A DNA stretch of 5,943 nt from Acetobacteraceae bacterium (lineage in GTDB: Bacteria > Pseudomonadota > Alphaproteobacteria > Acetobacterales > Acetobacteraceae), in contig DAICYU010000278.1 in NCBI GenBank assembly GCA_027311485.1, positions 1 through 5,943 of the forward strand. Reading direction: 5' to 3'. Positions 5,055-5,943 of the stretch are shown in pieces. Made by a program: the position numbers and the translations under genes. The notes under the pieces are model-generated. The model did not search any database. It saw only the letters and a list, made by a program, of their open reading frames with translations, and had not been told where the DNA came from. Each line of letters opens with the position of its first letter. Positions within the stretch are counted from its first letter, which is position 1.

Positions 5055-5943
5055 GATGGTCTCGGTTGTACCTGATTGACCGCGTCACGGGGTGTGCGGC
5101 CGTTCAGGGCGTCCAGGATGTTTTCTGCGGCCCGCGCCTCGATCGCCCGGCGGGCGGTAACGGTTGCGGAGCCGATATGCGCGCCGAACAACGTGCGCGG
5201 GTGGGTCAACAAGGCGGGCGGAATGCGCTGCGGCCGGTCGCCTCGGGAAAGATCTTCGAGTTCAAACGCGTCGGCGGCGTATCCGCCCAAGCGGCCGCCG
5301 GTGAGCGCGTCGGCGACCGCATCTTCGTCAACCAGTGAACCGCGCGCCGGATTGATCAGCAGCGCATGGGGTGCAAGCTGGGCAAGCCGTGATGCATCCA
5401 GCAAATGGACATTCCGTTCGGCTAATGGCAGGCACAGAACAACAATATCGGATTCTGCCAGCAGGGCGTGCAGCGGGCGTTTTTCGATTTCGCCGGACGT
5501 GACGTCGTCTGCCACCGGCCGCTCCTCGCAATACAGCAGTCGACAGCCAAAGCCGCTCAGACGCTTTGCCACGGCTTGGCCGATGGCGCCGAAGCCGACG
5601 AGTCCGACAACACTGTCCTGGAGCGACATGCCGTAGAAGCGCGGTGTCCAGCCGGTGAAGTGCCCACTGCGAACATACGCATCCGCCTCCCGCAGGTGGC
5701 GCGCCAGGCTGATTATCAGGCCCACGGCAAGTTCGGCGGTTGGTGCGGTCAGAAGGTCCGGCACGATGCTGATCCACACGCCGCGACTGGTGCAGGCGGG
5801 AACGTCGATGTTGTCGAAGCCCTTCAGGGCGGCGGCGACAATGGAAAGATGCGGTGCGGCCTTCAGGAACGCGGCGTCGACCCGGTCGGGCATGAACACC
5901 ATGACCGCGCGGGCTGATGGCAACAGTTGCGCGAGCTCCGCAT
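5051..5943 (-). CDS. ptxD: Phosphite (phosphonate) dehydrogenase PtxD-like, 5' end outside the window
   Basis: This D-2-hydroxyacid-dehydrogenase-fold enzyme most resembles PtxD, which oxidises phosphite to phosphate with NAD+ in the cytosol. Residues are counted from the TTG at 5921-5923, with P. stutzeri PtxD numbers in brackets, recalled from memory. Conserved: Met11 in FMPDRVDA (53), Lys34 in ALKGFDN (76), Trp92 (134), Tyr97 (139), Arg194 in NPARGSLVDE (237), Glu223 in FELED (266), His249 and Ser252 in AHIGSA (292 and 295). The nucleotide motif GFGAIG is at 110-115, with Glu133 (175) after the second Rossmann strand, as expected for NAD preference. The reading frame stays open upstream of the TTG to the window edge, and the extra residues AELAQL also align with PtxD, so that TTG is not the start; about 36 N-terminal residues lie outside. 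The stop overlaps the LysR start by ATGA. The alternative is a glyoxylate/hydroxypyruvate reductase relative, but Lys76 and the MPDRVD and ALKGFDN blocks favour PtxD. Confidence 0.88.
   Translation of the reverse strand, partial: AELAQLLPSARAVMVFMPDRVDAAFLKAAPHLSIVAAALKGFDNIDVPACTSRGVWISIVPDLLTAPTAELAVGLIISLARHLREADAYVRSGHFTGWTPRFYGMSLQDSVVGLVGFGAIGQAVAKRLSGFGCRLLYCEERPVADDVTSGEIEKRPLHALLAESDIVVLCLPLAERNVHLLDASRLAQLAPHALLINPARGSLVDEDAVADALTGGRLGGYAADAFELEDLSRGDRPQRIPPALLTHPRTLFGAHIGSATVTARRAIEARAAENILDALNGRTPRDAVNQVQPRPS

Noticed and set aside
5921..5923. TTG as the start codon of the PtxD-like gene
   Set aside because: The frame is open upstream to the window edge, the residues there still align with PtxD, and starting here would delete the first domain strands. 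The gene is simply cut by the window.

Overview
The window is a compact, GC-rich stretch of bacterial chromosome with six protein genes and almost no spare DNA. Base composition, the ArgB sequence and the BLUF and PAS-GGDEF proteins suggest an alphaproteobacterium, perhaps from the Rhodospirillales/Acetobacteraceae. That placement is inferred from general resemblance and not tested. I saw no RNA gene, insertion sequence, CRISPR array or origin, and no gap between genes is longer than about 160 bases.

Left part (55-1556, minus strand): a two-gene signalling operon. A PAS-GGDEF protein is followed, with an ATGA stop/start overlap, by a stand-alone BLUF blue-light receptor. The GGDEF motif is degenerate (GSDAF), but the inhibitory-site RxxD is kept at exactly the canonical five-residue spacing. 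This suggests a c-di-GMP-binding effector rather than a working cyclase, with the BLUF protein as its likely light-sensing partner.

Middle part (1700-2611, plus strand): argB, acetylglutamate kinase of the long, arginine-inhibitable type. It is divergent from the signalling operon and convergent, with a 25-base gap, with the gene to its right.

Right part (2637-5943, minus strand): a gene entering from the right edge, a LysR regulator overlapping it by ATGA, then, after a 156-base gap holding a promoter candidate and an 18-bp dyad, an MFS transporter. The first gene is the most notable. It resembles phosphite (phosphonate) dehydrogenase PtxD and keeps every catalytic residue I can recall for the Pseudomonas stutzeri enzyme. 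With the LysR gene in the PtxE position, this looks like a phosphite-oxidation locus: PtxD would oxidise phosphite to phosphate with NAD, the LysR protein would regulate it, and the MFS protein might move phosphite or an unrelated organic anion. Whether a ptxABC-type ABC transporter lies beyond the right edge cannot be seen.
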